From: Chlorops oryzae
Lineage: Eukaryota; Arthropoda; Insecta; Diptera; Chloropidae
DNA: 64,000 bases
NCBI GenBank assembly: GCA_020466095.1
Contig: CM035807.1
Coordinates: forward strand, 16,505,985-16,569,984
Reading direction: 5' to 3'
Position numbers and translations under genes: made by a program. The notes beneath the pieces were generated by a model. It saw only the letters and a program-made list of their open reading frames with translations. It was not told where the DNA came from and made no database searches. Numbering within the stretch: position 1 is the first letter of the stretch; every line of letters begins with the position of its first letter. Below, in pieces: positions 1 to 13,784 of the stretch.

Positions 1-3000
1 ACCCTTTTGCCATCGACATGCAATGATATGCATCGGGCGAAAGCTACTTAGGGTTAATTTGACTGCCGTCGATAGTGCACTTTATGTCACTCAGACGTGA
101 CGTTGAATGTCATCATCCAATGTTGTCTGTCATCGATCGACAGCGTTGAGGACACACCCCGTCCCCTCAGCCTTTCACATGAAAGGCACAATAGAACGCA
201 CTTAAGAGATACCACAGCAGGCGGCCTCGGCATCAGCATCAGCAGCTGAGGATATCTTCAAACTAATACACTTAAACGTTTCTTAAGATCTTTAATGCCA
301 TGCATTTTGTCAAGTGTTTGTTGTCGTCGGCCTTGTGGTCTCCTCTTGTGCTAAGTATTCTTCGCCTGGTTGCCTTGTTGTTACTTTTAAGTATAATTTG
401 TTGTTTGCTTGACACTATCTATTATTTGTTGTTGCCTTATTTTTATTTTTATTTCTATTTCTTAGTTTATTTTTTTTTTGTTGGTTTTTTTTGTTTTCTT
501 GCTTCTGCCTTTTTAAGTTGGAAAATAGTTTTCATGTCACTTTGCTTTGCCTTGCTTTGCTTTGTACCAAACAACAATTGTGGTCGCTATCCGTTTTGGA
601 TGCTTCGTTTTTGGCTTGGCTTCGTTTACCCTTTCTGTTCAATTTCAGATACATATGAAAATTTATTGTCATTGTTGTGACAGCCACACTTTCGTGTGTA
701 AAATTTTGAACACTTTTATTTTATTACACTGAAGTGCGGCGCGCTCCTTCGCTGGAAACGTGAATGGATGCAATGCTAATGGTGCTTTTTGAAAATAAAG
801 TTATTTATGTTGTAAGGAAGTAGCAATTGCGAGATTCAAAGCATCTTTAAATGTTGCAGGAATATTGGAATTCGGGCGAAAGGAAGTCATTTTATACGCA
901 GCTTCAGTAGGGCACATTAGTTTAAGGAGCATCTTGTAACATATCGAATCGAGATCTGAAGACATAAGTATTTATATTCTATGGCATGAACGCATAGCAG
1001 GATATATTCTGCTGTACTTCGTGCCAGTTTTATGACTGCTGCCGGGTAGATTCCCGACAAGAAAAATTAGTCACAAAAAAGTCACCTTGACTCTTTGTGT
1101 GACTGAGCTCGTTGCTAAAAATAGGTCAGAATGCGGACTTAAATTCTTAACTAAAATGACCGAAAAGCGCAAAAAATTGTGTGACAATTTTCTTGTTACT
1201 GTGTTTAGTCAACGAAATCTTGTCAACAGAAAGTACTCAGTTTACAAACTTAGTCACAGAAAACATCTCAGAAACAAGCAGAAATCACACAATATAAGCG
1301 TCTCAGTAAGTATATTTGAAATGTTGCCACTGATTTTTAATAAATTTTTCTTGCTATAAATTTGTTGCCACCAAATTGTAAAACTGACAAGAAAAAATTT
1401 TTCATATTGAATTGAATAAATAATAAATGGACTTTGAGCATCAGTTCTAGCTATTTCCGAAACGAAGTTTTACAAACGCTTCCAGTTTTATGGTGAAATA
1501 TAGCATGCTACCCCTTCAAAAATGACGCCCCTCAAGAAATATGCTTATTTTATAATGATGTTAAAAATATAATATTTTCAGTCCTTATTTTGGCCTTAGA
1601 AATGTAATTTTTTTGTATTTTTTGATAAATGCATACCATACATTATGCGTTTTAAATCCACTTTGTTGCTTAAACCTAATTTTGAATCATGTTGAAGAAC
1701 TTTTTTGTTTTACAAATTATAACCTCTCATAAAATAATCAATCATATAAAAAATGGCAGATTACTTTAAAGTTCTTGAATACGTATTTGAAACTCAATTG
1801 TGACCAAATCAGTTGCCAACGGCTATTTTCAAACACTATAGAAACCGTTAAGGTTGCATAGGAATGATTCGCAACCTTATAGCTACTGTTCAGTGACTAC
1901 AATAGTGCGATTGAAGTAGAACTACGACGAAATCGGTTACTTACTATTATCATCGGTTCCACAACAATAAGTGCTGCCCATATGAGGCAATCTTCCCTTT
2001 TAGGGGGAATTTAGCTATTGCGAGATTAAAGACCTCAATAAAAACTGTTATCACATCAAGGTTTTGTGCAATCGCAAAAAAAAAAAAAATTTCAATATTT
2101 AATCGCCCAAATTAGTTAAACATTATTCCTTATATTAATATTCGCAATTTTTAGACTTCCGCCGCTTTTGCGAATTCTTTTATTATAAAAGTGATATGTT
2201 CGTTATATCCTTGTGAGAACCCTAGGGTTGAAATTTTCAAAGGATTATCCGTACATTTCTTATTTTTAAACGCAAAATAAATATTTAAAAGTAGAAGTTA
2301 TTCCGTTTCTCAAAACCCGAATATTTTGTTGCCCGACTGCGACAGAAGCAGGGTAATGTTTCTCGTGCCAGTAGGTCGACTCCGATATTTGTGACATGCC
2401 ATTATGCCAGTCTATGATAACTAGCCATTGTGCTAGCCAAAAAATTAATGGTGTGAAGTATATTTTTGTTTTGTGCTGGAACATATCGCACGCCGTCAAC
2501 TAAAGTGGCACAACTACCTATACAATAAGTTATACTACATTATTGGTATTGTAAATAGCAATAAAACACCATTATGTCTTTTTTGCTGCAATGATTTGAT
2601 CACTTGTTGGCATTGACAAAGGGACTCATTTTGAGTTAGTGCTTTTTTGATTATTTGATTTGAGTTAAATTTTATGCTGTGCCCTTTTAATGATAAAATT
2701 CGGTTCTTTTTGTTCAACTTTAAATCATCAAAGAGTCATCACCAAAAATAATACAGAAATAATTTGGTAAAAAAATTTATCAATAGGAACATAACTCAAA
2801 GACAATCATTTTTCTAAAAAGTGTTAAAATCAATTTTCTTCTTCGCAAAAAAGCGTTTTATTTTCCAAATATGTTTTATTAGCTCAAAAACATTTGTTAG
2901 TGTTTTCTGAAAAATAACAAATTTTGAGTTGTGTCTCCTTAGTTGCCGGGCTGCGATACGCAAACAAAGGCGCCAAATTCAGGTAAATGCTTTGGTGTGC

Positions 3001-5120
3001 CCGAAATAAGTTGGAATATGCATCATTTTGAACTTTTTACATAATGTTATGTGGACAACACGGATTTTTAAGCACTGAGTAGCTACATGGGTACCAATCA
3101 GATAAATTAAACTGCACTATTGTTGTAGAAGAACCCGCAAATATTTTTTTTCTTGACCCTCTTCTATGATCTGGTTCAAGCCTTAGTTTTTTCGCTTATT
3201 TGAATCGAATCCATGTTAAAATAATTTTTATAGACACGTGCTTGCTGCTATGATTCGCCAAATAAACTAACAACATAATATTGGTCACACAAATGTACTA
3301 AAATCAGTATAAGAAAACTTGATAGCTATAATACAGACTCACGCATTGCTACAATTACAAGTTTTTTTAGTCGCTATAAGTATTGAATGAAACCCTTTTG
3401 TGCCTACTCTTACTTGCCACAGAGCAGTTTCTTGAACGCGCTCAGTAACAAAAATCCGATTCGGTTGCACTGAACTTATTCGAAACTCGATAGTGATTCG
3501 CAGTTTCAATTTATATAGTTTGTAAACGATAAATATAGTTATGTGTGACTCCTTAAAAAAGAAGTTACAGAAAACCTTTGTTTTGACATCTCGGCAACTG
3601 GATTGGTTTCATGAAACTCCTTTTACGACTATTCAGCAACTGAATTTGGTTGCAAAGCATTCTTGTGTTCTGCTCGGGTTATATACAAAGTTGAAGTTAA
3701 GGTTACGTTGGCCAGAAGGTTGACGGAATATATTCGAAAATGTTAACTTTTGATGCTCTTGAACTGACCTTAAGAGAACGACCTGAGAAGCCCGACAAAC
3801 ACTCGCCAAATTAGATCGGTAAAATGCATCAAAAAATGGTGTGCCCTATCGATAGTTTCATGCAACTCATTTTGTCTGTGAAGTCTTTGGTCACAAAGTT
3901 GTCCCGAAGTTTAAGGCAAAGCATCGGTAAGCAGTTCTCTGAGCCTATTGATCTGAACCGTTCCACTTTCAAGTCATTTAGTCATTCACCTTATGAACTG
4001 TAGTCCATAGCCGATCATCGGTGAGAATTTAGCTAGAATCCATACGCTTGTGGAAAATTTTAGGCACCAATTATTTTCATAAAGTAGTTGGTGGACTTAA
4101 GAATGCTTGTCGGTATTCCTGTGGTCTAATTTCCCCTCTATACGGAGTTACTAACAGTCCGAAGTTTTTAGTAAACTGTGCCTATGCAAAATTTAAGAGT
4201 TCCGATGTGAGGCTCATGGACCTTGAATACTTTCGAATCTAGTTGGGAAGGAAATCAAATTAGACCTTCATTGGATCCGATAATACAGAACTCCAAAATG
4301 AATTCGATTCTATCCCTAATTAGTCAAAAGTGATTTGAAATAGAACAATTCCAATTTAAAGGACAGTAGAATCATTGTTTCTAAATTCCATCAAACAATC
4401 CAAATGCCAATATTCTCAATTTGGTTATCCTCACGAATGGAATTTGGCATCGCCTCAAAGCAAATAAGCAAATATGTGTTATTAAATTGCTGCGCAAATA
4501 AAGCCCAATTAGTGAGGAATTATTAGCAGCGCTTAAATGAATAATTGGAAATGGCAATGGAAGCAGCAGGAGCAACAATGGCTCAAAAGCATTAGATTGA
4601 ATATGTAACCGATATGTGCTCGCATGCTTGAATACATACATATATTCATTGGAGTAATAATATCGAAAACGCCATGAACCTTAATAAAATGCGGTTTCCA
4701 TTGTTGTGTGTGTTAAGCGTTAAAATACGCTGAGAAATTTCACAATTTCAATTCGGGAAAATGTAAATAATAAGTAAAATAATTGGATTTATTGCTTTGT
4801 TTTCAACAGAAATAATTTCATATCTTAGTCAAAGCAAAATGATTTTACTGCGAATGAGAAAAGTTCACGGTTCAAAAGGCGCGACCTGCCCTCACTCTTT
4901 CGGATCTAACTCCCTTATTATTCTTTCTAACAGCCCATGTGGAATCAATAACTCTATTTACTTTTCTATACATACAATATAGATCTCGTATTACCTCTCT
5001 CTACCTTTCTCTATCTCCATTTTTCTCCATCAGTCTTCATATCTCTCCAAATCTCTTTATCTCTCTCCCTCTCACTCCATCACTACCACCTCTCACCAAC
5101 TCTCACCATATCACACCATC
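1..5120. other. AT-rich stretch with no recognised gene
   Basis: I see no domain-bearing reading frame, RNA gene or clearly bounded mobile element here. The longest frame (300-680, +) encodes a Phe/Leu/Tyr-rich string made by T-rich DNA and has no conserved motif. Short A/T runs and degenerate dispersed repeats occur. Around 1060-1290 the words agtcac and gtgac recur several times, and related segments near 1800-1960 and 3400-3680 share gttgc and gcaac words, suggesting old decayed repeats. I could not define ends for any of them. Confidence 0.6.
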
Positions 5121-5870
<750 letters not shown>

Positions 5871-6059
5871 CTCCTTTTCACTCTCCATCTCTCTCCAAAT
5901 CTCTTTAACTCTCAAATCCAAATCTCACCAACTCTCATTATCTCTCCTATGTCTCTTTATCTCTCTCTTTTCCTCTCCATATATTTATATATCTCTCTTT
6001 ATCTCTCTTCATCTTTATGTCTCTCTATTTATGTATGTCTCTATATCATCCCATCGATT

Positions 6060-7298
6060 GGAATTCATCTCTCACTATCTCTGTCGATCTATATACATCA
6101 ATGTGAAAAGGATTTACGTATTTCATATTACTTCCATATTTCCCTCAGAGCTTGCGGCTATTATTTCATATTTTCCTCATATATTGCCATATGACAATTT
6201 TTATCACTCTGCTCCAATGCGCCGAATTTCATACATCCAGAGGAAGTGCAAAAGTTGTACATCCTGTGCGCCTAAGCCCAATCATACAAGCAAAGCTATC
6301 CAATTTCAAAAAAAAATCCACTGCAGATTCTCCCCCCTCACAATTTACATCTGAGCGAGAAAAACCGCCAGGCCTGAAATTTTTCCTCCATTATTTGTTG
6401 ATAGAATATTAAAGCATAGAATTCTTTTATGAATTAGTAATGGAAATTAAAGTTAAACTACTTAGTTATGCCTTACCGATTAGTACGATTTGTACCGAAA
6501 AAGTTCAAAGCACAAAAATTTTAACTTATGGTAGGTAAGCATTACTCTGTTGCCTGTGCCGTATAGAAAACTTTCTAATATAGATAAATTATTTAAATTC
6601 TGAAATTTCGCCTTACGTGGTAAGCGAAACCGGAAATGAACAAATATCCAGAGACATCACTGTGTTAAAACTTAAAAGCATTCCATATGGAGTTCGTCGG
6701 ATGAAGTTTTTGTAGATTTTTCCCACTGGGATGCTCCTCACAGTTTTGCGAACATCAATTTGCAATCAGAAAACGCAATTAGGAATTGTTCTCTTTCTGC
6801 TGTCGGATTCCCGGAATCGAACTCATTTATGTCGATTCAAATGGAATTGTTTTTTTTTTCCATTTGTGCTGTTTTAGATTTTATGGTAGTAAGCTCGTAA
6901 AAAGCCTTCCGATCAAATGAAAACATTGACCATTGTTATTCGGTTATAATTAAGACACTTTTGAAATAGCACAACAACGATTATTACCGGAAATAATTAC
7001 GCGACCCATCCTGTCATCCTGTCAAATGGAAATTCCATTATCTTTGTTCTTTACAAACATGCGTATGGCTATACGAGTATAATACTGGTACCTATAATTG
7101 CTGTCTAAACGAGCCAGCCAAACAGGGTAAACAGAGGCATTTAAATGAATGATTTTGGTTTTTAAGCTTCAAGAAAAGTTGATTGCATGAAAACGCTAAC
7201 AAAGGAAGGGTTCATCGGGCTTAAAAGGGGCTTTTCGGGATAGGCAATGACTTATTTAAAGATTTTCAAAGGGATTTTTCTTATAACAATTCTTACTA
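6060..7298. other. No gene recognised
   Basis: This is AT-rich DNA between the pyrimidine array and the DINE-like repeat. Frames of 81-107 residues at 5949-6412 overlap the tail of the array and show no domain. I see no clear repeat boundary or RNA gene. Confidence 0.55.
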
Positions 7299-7299
7299 A

Positions 7300-7714
7300 T
7301 TTTTGTACTCAGGCTAAGCAGGGTATATTCGTTTTGTGCGGATCTTGTAACAGCTAGAACTAAGCTCCGTAAATATAGACAAATATATATATTCTTGATC
7401 AGAAAACTGAATCGATTTACACATGTCCGTCCGTCCGTCTGTCTGTCCGTGTCATCCATCCATCCGTTCATCATCCATCCATCCATCTCATCCATCCATC
7501 CGTCCATCCATCTTTCCGTCCGTTTGTGGTCGGATCTCCATCCAAAAGCCTGGTCTAACCTTGTCAAAATTCGTCACACACAGTTATATAGGGCCCCTAG
7601 TATGATCCTTCATCAAAATGGGGGATATTCGCCCACTGCCACGCCTACTAATGGACGTTTTTTGTTAATTTTGGGTATATAAAAGCTGTCTTTAGCTGTC
7701 TAACTTGTTTTTAC
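7300..7714 (+). mobile_element. DINE-1/Helitron-like repeat, copy 1
   Basis: This segment aligns by eye with the longer copy at 61161-61918. Both share a cttgtaacagc word, a ctccgta word, a tattcttgatcag word, then tgaatcgattta or a near match, acatgtccgtc, an expanded tetranucleotide block, ggatctcc, and the word actgccacgcc. Both end with a cttgttt tail (here preceded by tgtctaa). The GCCACGCCCAC motif beside a (GTCC)n/(TCCA)n microsatellite is typical of DINE-1/INE-1-type non-autonomous Helitrons in flies. This copy is shortened at the right and carries an expanded TCCA/TCCG block at 7423-7524. It has no coding capacity. Confidence 0.7.
7423..7524. repeat. (TCCG/TCCA)n microsatellite inside the DINE-like copy
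   Basis: The array begins as TCCG and TCTG tetramers and then becomes TCCA tetramers with interruptions. The corresponding position in the second copy (about 61287-61312) has only a short TCCG stretch, so the array expanded after insertion. The Met-Asp-Gly-Trp-like frame on the minus strand is the translation of this repeat. Confidence 0.85.
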
Positions 7715-9400
7715 ATACATTATAGATTATTTTGTATCTTTTTGTCTTACTTCTCATAAATTATATGTATATGAACGGCCATTTTTACAGTTAATTGCTT
7801 AACAATTGCACCCATTCAGCTTTTTCAAATGTCTAGCTTCTCATCTGAAGCTCTTGATGTGTGTACGTAAGTAATTCATCGCTCATATTCATTTTGCTAC
7901 GTAGGTACATACATACATACACATGTATCTAATGTACTCGTGTATCTATGTATCTCAAGAACAGAAAAAATAAAGCCTCTAACATATTACTGCATTAATT
8001 ATGCTCACCACTTGAACACACAAGCAAATTAAATGAAACAACAAACAAACTAAGCGGAACAAAAACAAATATCCCAGAACACTTGAAGTTGAACGTGCAG
8101 ATGCAGCCACACGAGCGCGGCTCTGGAGATAAGTTCTCCGCACACCGTGATGAAGATATGCGAAAATTCATGCCTGCCTCATAGAAAAACCTATCCGAAC
8201 GAACGGATATCTATGGGTGTGTGTGTGTATATATATGTATTGCATATTCATATGCGCTTAAAACTAACTTAAAACAAACGAGTGAACTACAATTGCTGCG
8301 GTGGGATTCCAAACAAAATGGTTGCAATCTCTGCTCGAAAGTATATTTCGCGGCAAAAACAAAATAAAAAAAAAATAGAAAAAAAAACGAAAGCTTTACT
8401 GCAAATGAACACGCGGCCGCCGTTGTGCTCCATTCGAATATTCTTAATTAAAATTCTGCACGCATACTGCGCATCTAGAATCTATTTTGACATAAGTGCA
8501 AAAGCCAGAAAAAAGCGAGTCTTTTTTTTTCAAATGCATTTTTGAATACCATTCTTCATTTGAAAGTTTTCGTTTTTTGCTTTAAAACTAGAGATATGTA
8601 TATGAAAAAAATATATAAATAAATAAAAAAATAAAAAAAAATTTAAACAATGCTTCAGAGAATGGCGGCAACCATGACAAAGCAAAAAAGTTGTGGTTTC
8701 TCTAGAGCTCATTTGTTGCGCTGCACCGTGATTGCAAATCAGGAGTAGAGAGTCGCTTTACCGCAAGGAAGCCCAACTTGTGCATTTGTGCAATTTTTTA
8801 ATTTTTTTTTTAATACACTACAAGGTCCTTGACGCTCTTTTGAAGCAAAAAATTTAAAGGATTTTTGCGGCAATTCATGGGCAATTCATAGGGCTCGGAA
8901 AAAATTCCCTAACAATGACAAAAAACTGCTTTAAAAACGATGAAAAAATTCCTTTAAAGTGTCGTAAAATTGATGCACTGGAAATTTCTTCTTAAAATCA
9001 AGGATTACTAATGCCCGAAAAATCATTTGAAATATGTAATATTTTTGTAAATTTTTTTTTTATATTTTCTTGCATTGAATTTGTTATTGCAATGAGAACG
9101 AAGAAACTTCCTCAAAATTAAATATTTTTAAAGCTTTTTAAACGATAGAACAACGACCTCAAAGACATTTTTAAGAGGAATGAGATTGGAGACTTTTTCA
9201 AGATTTTTCATTGGTTTCATCATTTTTAGTGCATTTTTTCCGAGCCCTATTCATGAAATTTTCATTTGAAAATTATCAGAACCGACGATTTTGAAGACGA
9301 GAATAAAGCTCTTGTTATTACATCAGAACTACAGCAGATTGGTAAGAAATCATTTTAGACTGTGAAAAATAATTAAAGGAATTTTTGCCAATTTGGAATT
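7715..9400. other. No gene recognised
   Basis: AT-rich DNA with short homopolymer runs (for example near 8365-8395 and 8600-8650). Frames of 60-87 residues at 8282-8712 are Lys/Phe-rich products of these runs. I see no domain, RNA gene or terminal-repeat element. Confidence 0.55.
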
Positions 9401-9401
9401 A

Positions 9402-9677
9402 CAGTGCACTCTCTCCTGAAACGCCTCCTAAGCGGACAACTCTGTTGAACGAACGCTTTTTTAGAATGCCCTAGTATTCTTGCTTCTTAAATTGTTTCCT
9501 CCTAAGCGGACATCTCTGTTAAGCGGACACCTCTGTTAAGCGGACATATTTTTCGGTCCGGTTAAGAAAGTAGGTACACTGTATTTTATTGTTCCCTCAA
9601 AGAATGATGATTTTAACTCAATTTTTCGGTCCCGTAGGTGTCCGTTTAACAGAGAGTACCTTTTACTATGATTAAGA
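9402..9677. mobile_element. Degenerate pogo/Tigger-like terminal repeat cluster
   Basis: The left side reads cagtgcactctctcctgaaa and continues into three copies of a cctaagcggaca or ttaagcggacat unit (about 9427-9545). The right side ends with gtccgtttaacagagagta, whose reverse complement matches the left side (ACTCTCTNNTNAAACGNNNCC pattern). A cag-t-actctc start and a ttaagcgg core are typical of pogo/Tigger termini. A further gtacactgta end lies inside at about 9574-9583, so this is probably a composite of more than one short non-autonomous copy. No transposase sequence remains. Confidence 0.5.
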
Positions 9678-12600
9678 AAAGATTTTTTCATCTATGACAT
9701 TATTTTTCAAGAGGCTGGATACGGGCAGGTGTGCTGATGGCTGAGAAAACATCTTAAATATACAATATTACAGGTTATAGGTATTCTTTGACTTAATCTA
9801 TCGATCGTTTTTGGGCGTTCTGTCAGTCTTTATTCCTTTAATTTATATCTTATATCAGGATTTTATTTTCTACACAGAGAGTACACTGTAGTTTTCGTTT
9901 TCTTTTTCGAGTGGTATAAATTATGCTCATAGATTCCCTCTTTTGGGATAGAGCATTTTTAGCCCCTCTAATTCGGATTCCTCTTATTTTCGTTAAACTT
10001 TATTTGCCATCAGAGCAAAAAAAATCAACAAAAATTTAGAATTTATGACTTCTAAGCCATGCGATCGCTTTAAAATGTTGCTTAATCGTATGAAGCTCGC
10101 AATGTTCGTATTGCGTGTACCTAAGATTCATGAAACATTTTCTAGCAATGGTCAAAGGCATTCGACTGTGAATATAAACCTGCTTCGGATAGAATCCCCG
10201 ATCCATTCGAGGATATTTTAGGTTATTCGCGATCCAATCTTTCTGCAGGACTAACCACATGGCTCCCTCGAATATGTTTAGATCATACAAGTAAATCCAA
10301 TGTTTAATAGAAAAATTCTCGTTTTTCATTAAAGACCAAATCAAAGTCCTGCTTGTAATTAAGCCAAAAAATTTAGCTCCTCAAATATTTATGACAACAT
10401 TCAATAGAGAACTGATGTTTTGCTTTTGAAATAAAAACGACACAAAAAACCAAAACTACTTGACTTAATATAAAGGACATTCAAGGCAAAATGGATTCGC
10501 TTAGAAGAATGGGAGGCAGTAACCTCAGCAGTAACATTTGAATGCATGATACACTTAAACAAACATGCTCGGAACTTCTGCAAACATAAGTAGGCAATTT
10601 AGATAAATGCCAATGCAAACTAAGGGATATAAAGCACAGGATAAAAGCAATTTCGAGAAACAGACAGATGCGATAGCATGTTCATGATTCGCACACTGGA
10701 TGATGGCAATTTGGGAGTTCTTACACAAAAGCATCGTGTCCGAGAATACGACGAAAGGCCGAAGAGAGGTCGTCCACAGCTTCTGAAATGAAGTCGTCCT
10801 GGATATGTTGAAGGGTGTTGCTTCAGTCAAATGAATTGAAACTTGAAGCCAGCCATTGGGGAGAAACTAATCGGTTTTGTGGAAAGATTCATCATGTAAG
10901 CAACACGCCAGCTAAGATGAAGCCCCTTCAAGCTTAATGAAGCAACTTGGCTTGGATCTTTATTGACTGAAATGCAGCAGAGGAATGTTTTTTGTTTGTT
11001 TTTTTTTGCATTTCTGATGTGTTTTGGGGTTGCCGGAAAAGTTTTGATGTTCAATATTTTCATTTCTCACTAATGGAAATAACTTGACGTAATAAAAATT
11101 CTATATTTATGAGAATGTTGATTGTTTTTACATTAAGTAATTTTTAATTTATTTTTGATTTCGTTTTAAAAGGAATGTGTGATGTTCCCCAAAAATATAT
11201 GAACTAATTTAATTGTATCTGTGAGGTTTTTTATAGTCTCATAGAGATATGAATTTATCATTTTAATGGTCATACCACAACCTGCCCGCATATGATCTCA
11301 AGTCATAAAATCTTTTGAAGTGAAAAAAAATTCAAAATGGAATTCGTTTAGAATCGGCACGAACTTTTGTTCATCCCTGACACTCAAAGACGATTTTTTA
11401 TTTTGCCTACATTCATGCAAGTACATTCACTTGTCTTTGCACAAAATATTTCATTTAGTAATCCCAGCCTTTGAGGTACTGAGTGCAGCAAAATGGTTGC
11501 ATTCAAATTTTACTTCTCTGAAAAAGTTGTCAGAATTTTCAAAAATTCTTACAGTTTTTCTGCCATTTTGTTAATGAGTTGAATAAACACTTCTATTAAA
11601 ATGCATTCAATTGAAATAATTCACATTGGGTTTTCCTCACAAGGCACTCAATTGCTGAAAAGACTATTTCGTTTTATAGAGGAGAGTAAAATTAATTTTG
11701 TTAACAATCAGGCCTGCACTGGGACCTGAGCCTACTTGGCAAACGAGTATACTGTATGCCTAGGACATTAGTTAAAAGGAAAATAATTAGGAGGACCAGT
11801 CCGGGACTGTTAACGATAATCAATCTTAGCGAAGGAAGGAATGTATCGAAATGAAATTTCGATTAGATTTAATTGTCCTTTTTTCAATTACAGGCCTTTT
11901 ACACTAGCCATTGATCGTCGATTCTTATTATTATTCGCTTTTCGAGGTACATCCGTGTTTCCACGTATGAAAAAGGACACTTGACGTCAATAATTGACTA
12001 GTGTTAAAGGCCTCTTAAAAAGCTTATTGATACACACGATACATCACCCTTATCGAATTCATAATTGATAGGGAAAAAATTGAGTGCAATTCAATATTTA
12101 TCGAAAAAAAAAACGAAAACAAGGAAATTCCAAATGAACGAAGCTTTGAAAACGATTGTGATTCAAATTTGGAAATCCCCGAACGAAAGACTTTCAGCGA
12201 ATGGAAGTTTATGCAATCACGACCGAAAGTTTTTTGTGGCCGGCGAGTTTTTATTCAACCGCATTGTCTATTTTTCCCGCGGGGCTATTTTTTCCTTTTA
12301 TTTTCCTAACCACCTCAAAAACTTCATTTAACCGCAAAAATGTGTGCGTTTTTTTTTTTGTCTTTTTGCTTTCCGAGGCGGTCTGAATGAAAAACAATTT
12401 TTTGTACCTTATTTGAGGGTCATCAAAAGTTAAACTGTGGAATTTAGCTTCAGTGGCCACTGACACGACTGTCGGTTGTTTTTTTTTTTGGGGGTTTTTT
12501 GCACCATTTTTGCAGAGTAACAAGATTGCGGAAATTGTGGTCAAAATATAGTTTATTGCGCAAAAATTAGCCAACCTTGGGAGAGAGGTGGAAAAGAAAA

Positions 12601-13655
12601 TTGGAGGAAATAAAATGTTTGCAGCTTAATTGCATTTTTCTAAAGGATCTTAAATGAATGAAACTTTGAATGGGACGCGTTGTTGGATTTCGATGTAGGA
12701 ATATTCTTAGCGACTGCTGAGATAATTGGCTTTTAGAATTTGAATAATGATAATTATAAAATTGCTTGGAGAAAAAATGTCCTCCGAATATTGATTTAAA
12801 ATAGGACTGATTGAGTTCAATGAAATGAAAATAAGAAGAGAAAAAAATCAACGTGGGGGTTGTCCCTTTCGGAAATTTATTTATTTTTTTTTTTTTTTTG
12901 TTGCATTGTTTTTATAGATTGGATATTTGAGAATATCGTCCCAAAATGATTTTTTGAAATTCGAAATAATTAGGAAGATAAAGCCTTCTTTGTCGAGTAA
13001 GGTCTGCGCTGAAATGAGTAATTTTCGCGTTGCTTCAAACTTTAAACGCTTTTATCTCGAAACCACTCTTTTTTGAACTGGCGGATTCGACTAAGAATTG
13101 TCACCATTATGACCGGACCCCCTCAACAATAATTTTAAAAATTCTTTGCAATTTTTTTTACACTGAACTAGAAAAAAAAATGTACCCAAAATCAACTTTC
13201 AAAATCAAAATTTCAACAATTTTTTCAAGCTTCACTCGGAATTTACATTTTTACTGATTAAAATCCCGTTTTTTGTTTTAAAATTTCGGATAACTTGGAG
13301 ACGAGAAATCGCGGCCGCCATGCCCTTTTTTTGAAATTCCACTTTGAAGGCCTTTTTGAACCACCCTCACATAAAAAAATTTGTTTCATACTAACTTTCA
13401 TTAATTCTTAACACAACAAGAACAAATTGAAAAACATTTTTTCGTTTTCTGTCAGGAACTTTTTTTAAAAATGCTCCAAAAATAGCCTCTCAAAGGAGAC
13501 AAACCCACTTAAGAACAAAGACACTTCGGTTACTAGGAGGTTGAAAACAGCTGAAATTCCTTATAACGAATTTCTCGAAAATTTCTCGCAAATCTTCTCA
13601 CTACTATTGTTGCTTTTTCGCTACATTTTAAGTGCAATTTTTTCGCCTTATAGCG
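9678..13655. other. No convincing gene; several weak minus-strand frames
   Basis: A run of minus-strand frames lies at 10036-10344 (102 aa), 10401-10583, 10555-10830 (91 aa, with a hydrophobic stretch near its C-terminus) and 10827-11063. I recognise none of them, they are in different phases, and I could not join them by convincing splice sites. Frames at 12251-12851 are products of A/T homopolymers. I see no RNA genes or bounded mobile elements. Confidence 0.45.
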
Positions 13656-13659
13656 AACG

Positions 13660-13721
<62 letters not shown>

Positions 13722-13741
13722 CTCTCTCTCTCGATCTCTCT

Positions 13742-13779
<38 letters not shown>
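13660..13779. repeat. (CT)n microsatellite
   Basis: Almost pure CT dinucleotides for about 120 bp, with a few single-base interruptions (tct tct, gtct, gatct, tgct). The overlapping Ser-Leu and Arg-Glu frames on the two strands are artefacts of it. Confidence 0.95.

Positions 13780-13784
<5 letters not shown>

Noticed and set aside
10036..11063. Minus-strand receptor-like gene (hydrophobic frames)
   Set aside because: The frames are in different phases with stops between them, contain no recognised receptor motif, and could not be joined by convincing splice sites.
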